From: Ignavibacteria bacterium
GTDB taxonomy: Bacteria > Bacteroidota > Ignavibacteria > Kapaibacteriales > UBA961
Length of the DNA stretch: 64,000 nucleotides
NCBI GenBank assembly: GCA_016720145.1
Contig: JADJXV010000024.1
Coordinates: forward strand, 62,001-126,000
Direction: 5' to 3'
The stretch's first letter is position 1; the number at the start of each line of letters is the position of its first letter. The notes beneath the pieces were generated by a model. It worked only from the letters and a program-made list of their open reading frames with translations. It was not told the origin of the DNA and did no database searches. Position numbers and translations under genes: made by a program. Positions 63,586-64,000 of this stretch are shown piece after piece.

Positions 63586-64000
63586 ATGATCCGTCAGCAA
63601 CGCATTACCCACCTCCCTACAAATTATGACTCTATTGAAAGTGTGCCACGCAAATCAGGTGCAATTCTCTATTGGATGAGCCGCGATCAGCGAGTGCATG
63701 ATAATTGGGCGCTCCTCTACGCTCAAGAAATTGCACTCTCACTTCAGGTCCCACTCGTTGTTGTTTTTTGTCTTTCTTCCGGATTTTTGAGTGCTACTCT
63801 TAGGCAGTACGGATTTATGTTACGAGGATTGGAAGAGGTAGAACGTACACTTTTGAACTATAACATCTCCTTCCACTTGCTGCATGGTGCAGCTGAAGAA
63901 GTATTGGTTGAATTTGTGCAACATCATAATATATCACAAGTTATCTGCGATTTCGATAGTTTGAAAATCAAACGTAAATGGCAGAAAAAAGTTGCTTCGC
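63586..64000 (+). CDS. phrB: Class II CPD photolyase, N-terminal part (cut by window edge)
   Basis: The frame from ATG at 63586 is open to the end of the window (138 residues). It shows the N-terminal antenna/Rossmann region of DNA photolyases: GAILYWMSRDQRVHDNWALL near 29-48 is characteristic of class II CPD photolyases, followed by LVVVFCLS, the QYGFMLRGLEEV helix and VICDFDSLKIKRKW. The enzyme repairs UV-induced cyclobutane pyrimidine dimers using light and FADH- (family knowledge). The FAD-binding half is outside the window. An ATG 19 nt upstream is out of frame. No strong Shine-Dalgarno is visible. The symbol is by family; some class II enzymes are simply called phr. Confidence 0.88.
   Translation, partial: MIRQQRITHLPTNYDSIESVPRKSGAILYWMSRDQRVHDNWALLYAQEIALSLQVPLVVVFCLSSGFLSATLRQYGFMLRGLEEVERTLLNYNISFHLLHGAAEEVLVEFVQHHNISQVICDFDSLKIKRKWQKKVAS

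Overview
The window looks like one chromosome segment of a member of the Bacteroidota/Chlorobiota/Kapabacteria (FCB) group. Two secreted proteins end in a type IX secretion (T9SS) C-terminal sorting domain, and base composition is moderately AT-rich. Placement below that level is inference; no rRNA, tRNA or CRISPR array was seen.

Most of the window (1-18.5 kb and 31.1-60.0 kb) is a tandem array of paralogous minus-strand genes for soluble class III adenylate-cyclase-like enzymes. I count 24 loci: 17 intact, one cut by the left edge, and six damaged (frameshifts, an in-frame stop, an internal deletion). Three smaller 3'-end or catalytic scraps are also present. Common plan: about 40-residue N-terminal cap; 3-9 TPRs of 40-residue period (A-x-x-x-G-N-I-G-x-V-Y-x-x-L-G-S-Y-D-K-A-L-E-Y-Y type); a degenerate repeat with a G-Y-D...K-A-E-E motif; an adaptor (Y-H-x-L-E-K-E-V-Q-S-E-E-A-K-K type); a charged coiled coil; a transducer (L-L-H-x-x-L-P-x-x-I-A-x-R); the catalytic domain; a variable linker; and a conserved tail (RGExxIKGKGxMKTYFLE). 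No transmembrane segments are evident.

I use these labels. Catalytic groups: I (FADIVNFTKLSQ...KKKFAYDLWGD: C,E,H,O and remnant AD), II (FFSDIVGFTKLS...ENKFAYDMWGD: I,Q,R,V,Z,AA, with D nearby), III (FADIVGFTPI...YDIYSDAVNTAARM: B,F,P,T,U,W), IV (FMNFIxEHFD...TGKLAYDIYGD: G,S,X), V (LSVRLEPKxVVELLNNLF...ETKFSYDLWSD: J,Y). Linker types: a (in-frame MVNG palindrome: C,D,E), b (GTAGAGACG palindrome: Q,R,Y,AA), c (Ser/Pro-rich short repeats, sometimes with a GTAGGGACAG palindrome: B,G,H,I,J,O,S,X,Z), d (FHLQNR: P,T,U,V,W; AD similar), F unique. Letters A-AG follow the order of genes along the window.

The array reads from high to low coordinates. Twelve neighbouring cyclase pairs overlap by 4 nt (ATGA), others are 2-11 nt apart, and several ribosome-binding sites lie inside the preceding gene's tail codons. 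The upstream end carries a gene with the same TPR-adaptor front fused to a histidine kinase (62.3-60.3 kb) and a VapBC-like toxin-antitoxin pair inserted in line with the cyclases.

The array is split by an 18.5-31.1 kb segment. It holds a TPR-LuxR-type regulator and its decayed twin (same adaptor, HTH output), a 1921-residue T9SS surface protein with HYR repeats on the plus strand, and a smaller T9SS BNR-like protein. The right end holds a small SAM-methyltransferase-like gene and the start of a class II photolyase.

Repeats are a second theme: two MITE-like elements with 24-bp terminal inverted repeats fit exactly between start and stop codons at 37.6-38.0 and 40.1-40.5 kb; a related tandem array lies at 33.4-33.8 kb; and at least four unrelated palindromic repeat families sit at the same linker position of cyclase genes. 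The likely joint role is parallel cytoplasmic sensing by TPR modules feeding cAMP, phosphotransfer and transcription outputs. Ligands and cAMP effectors are not visible here.
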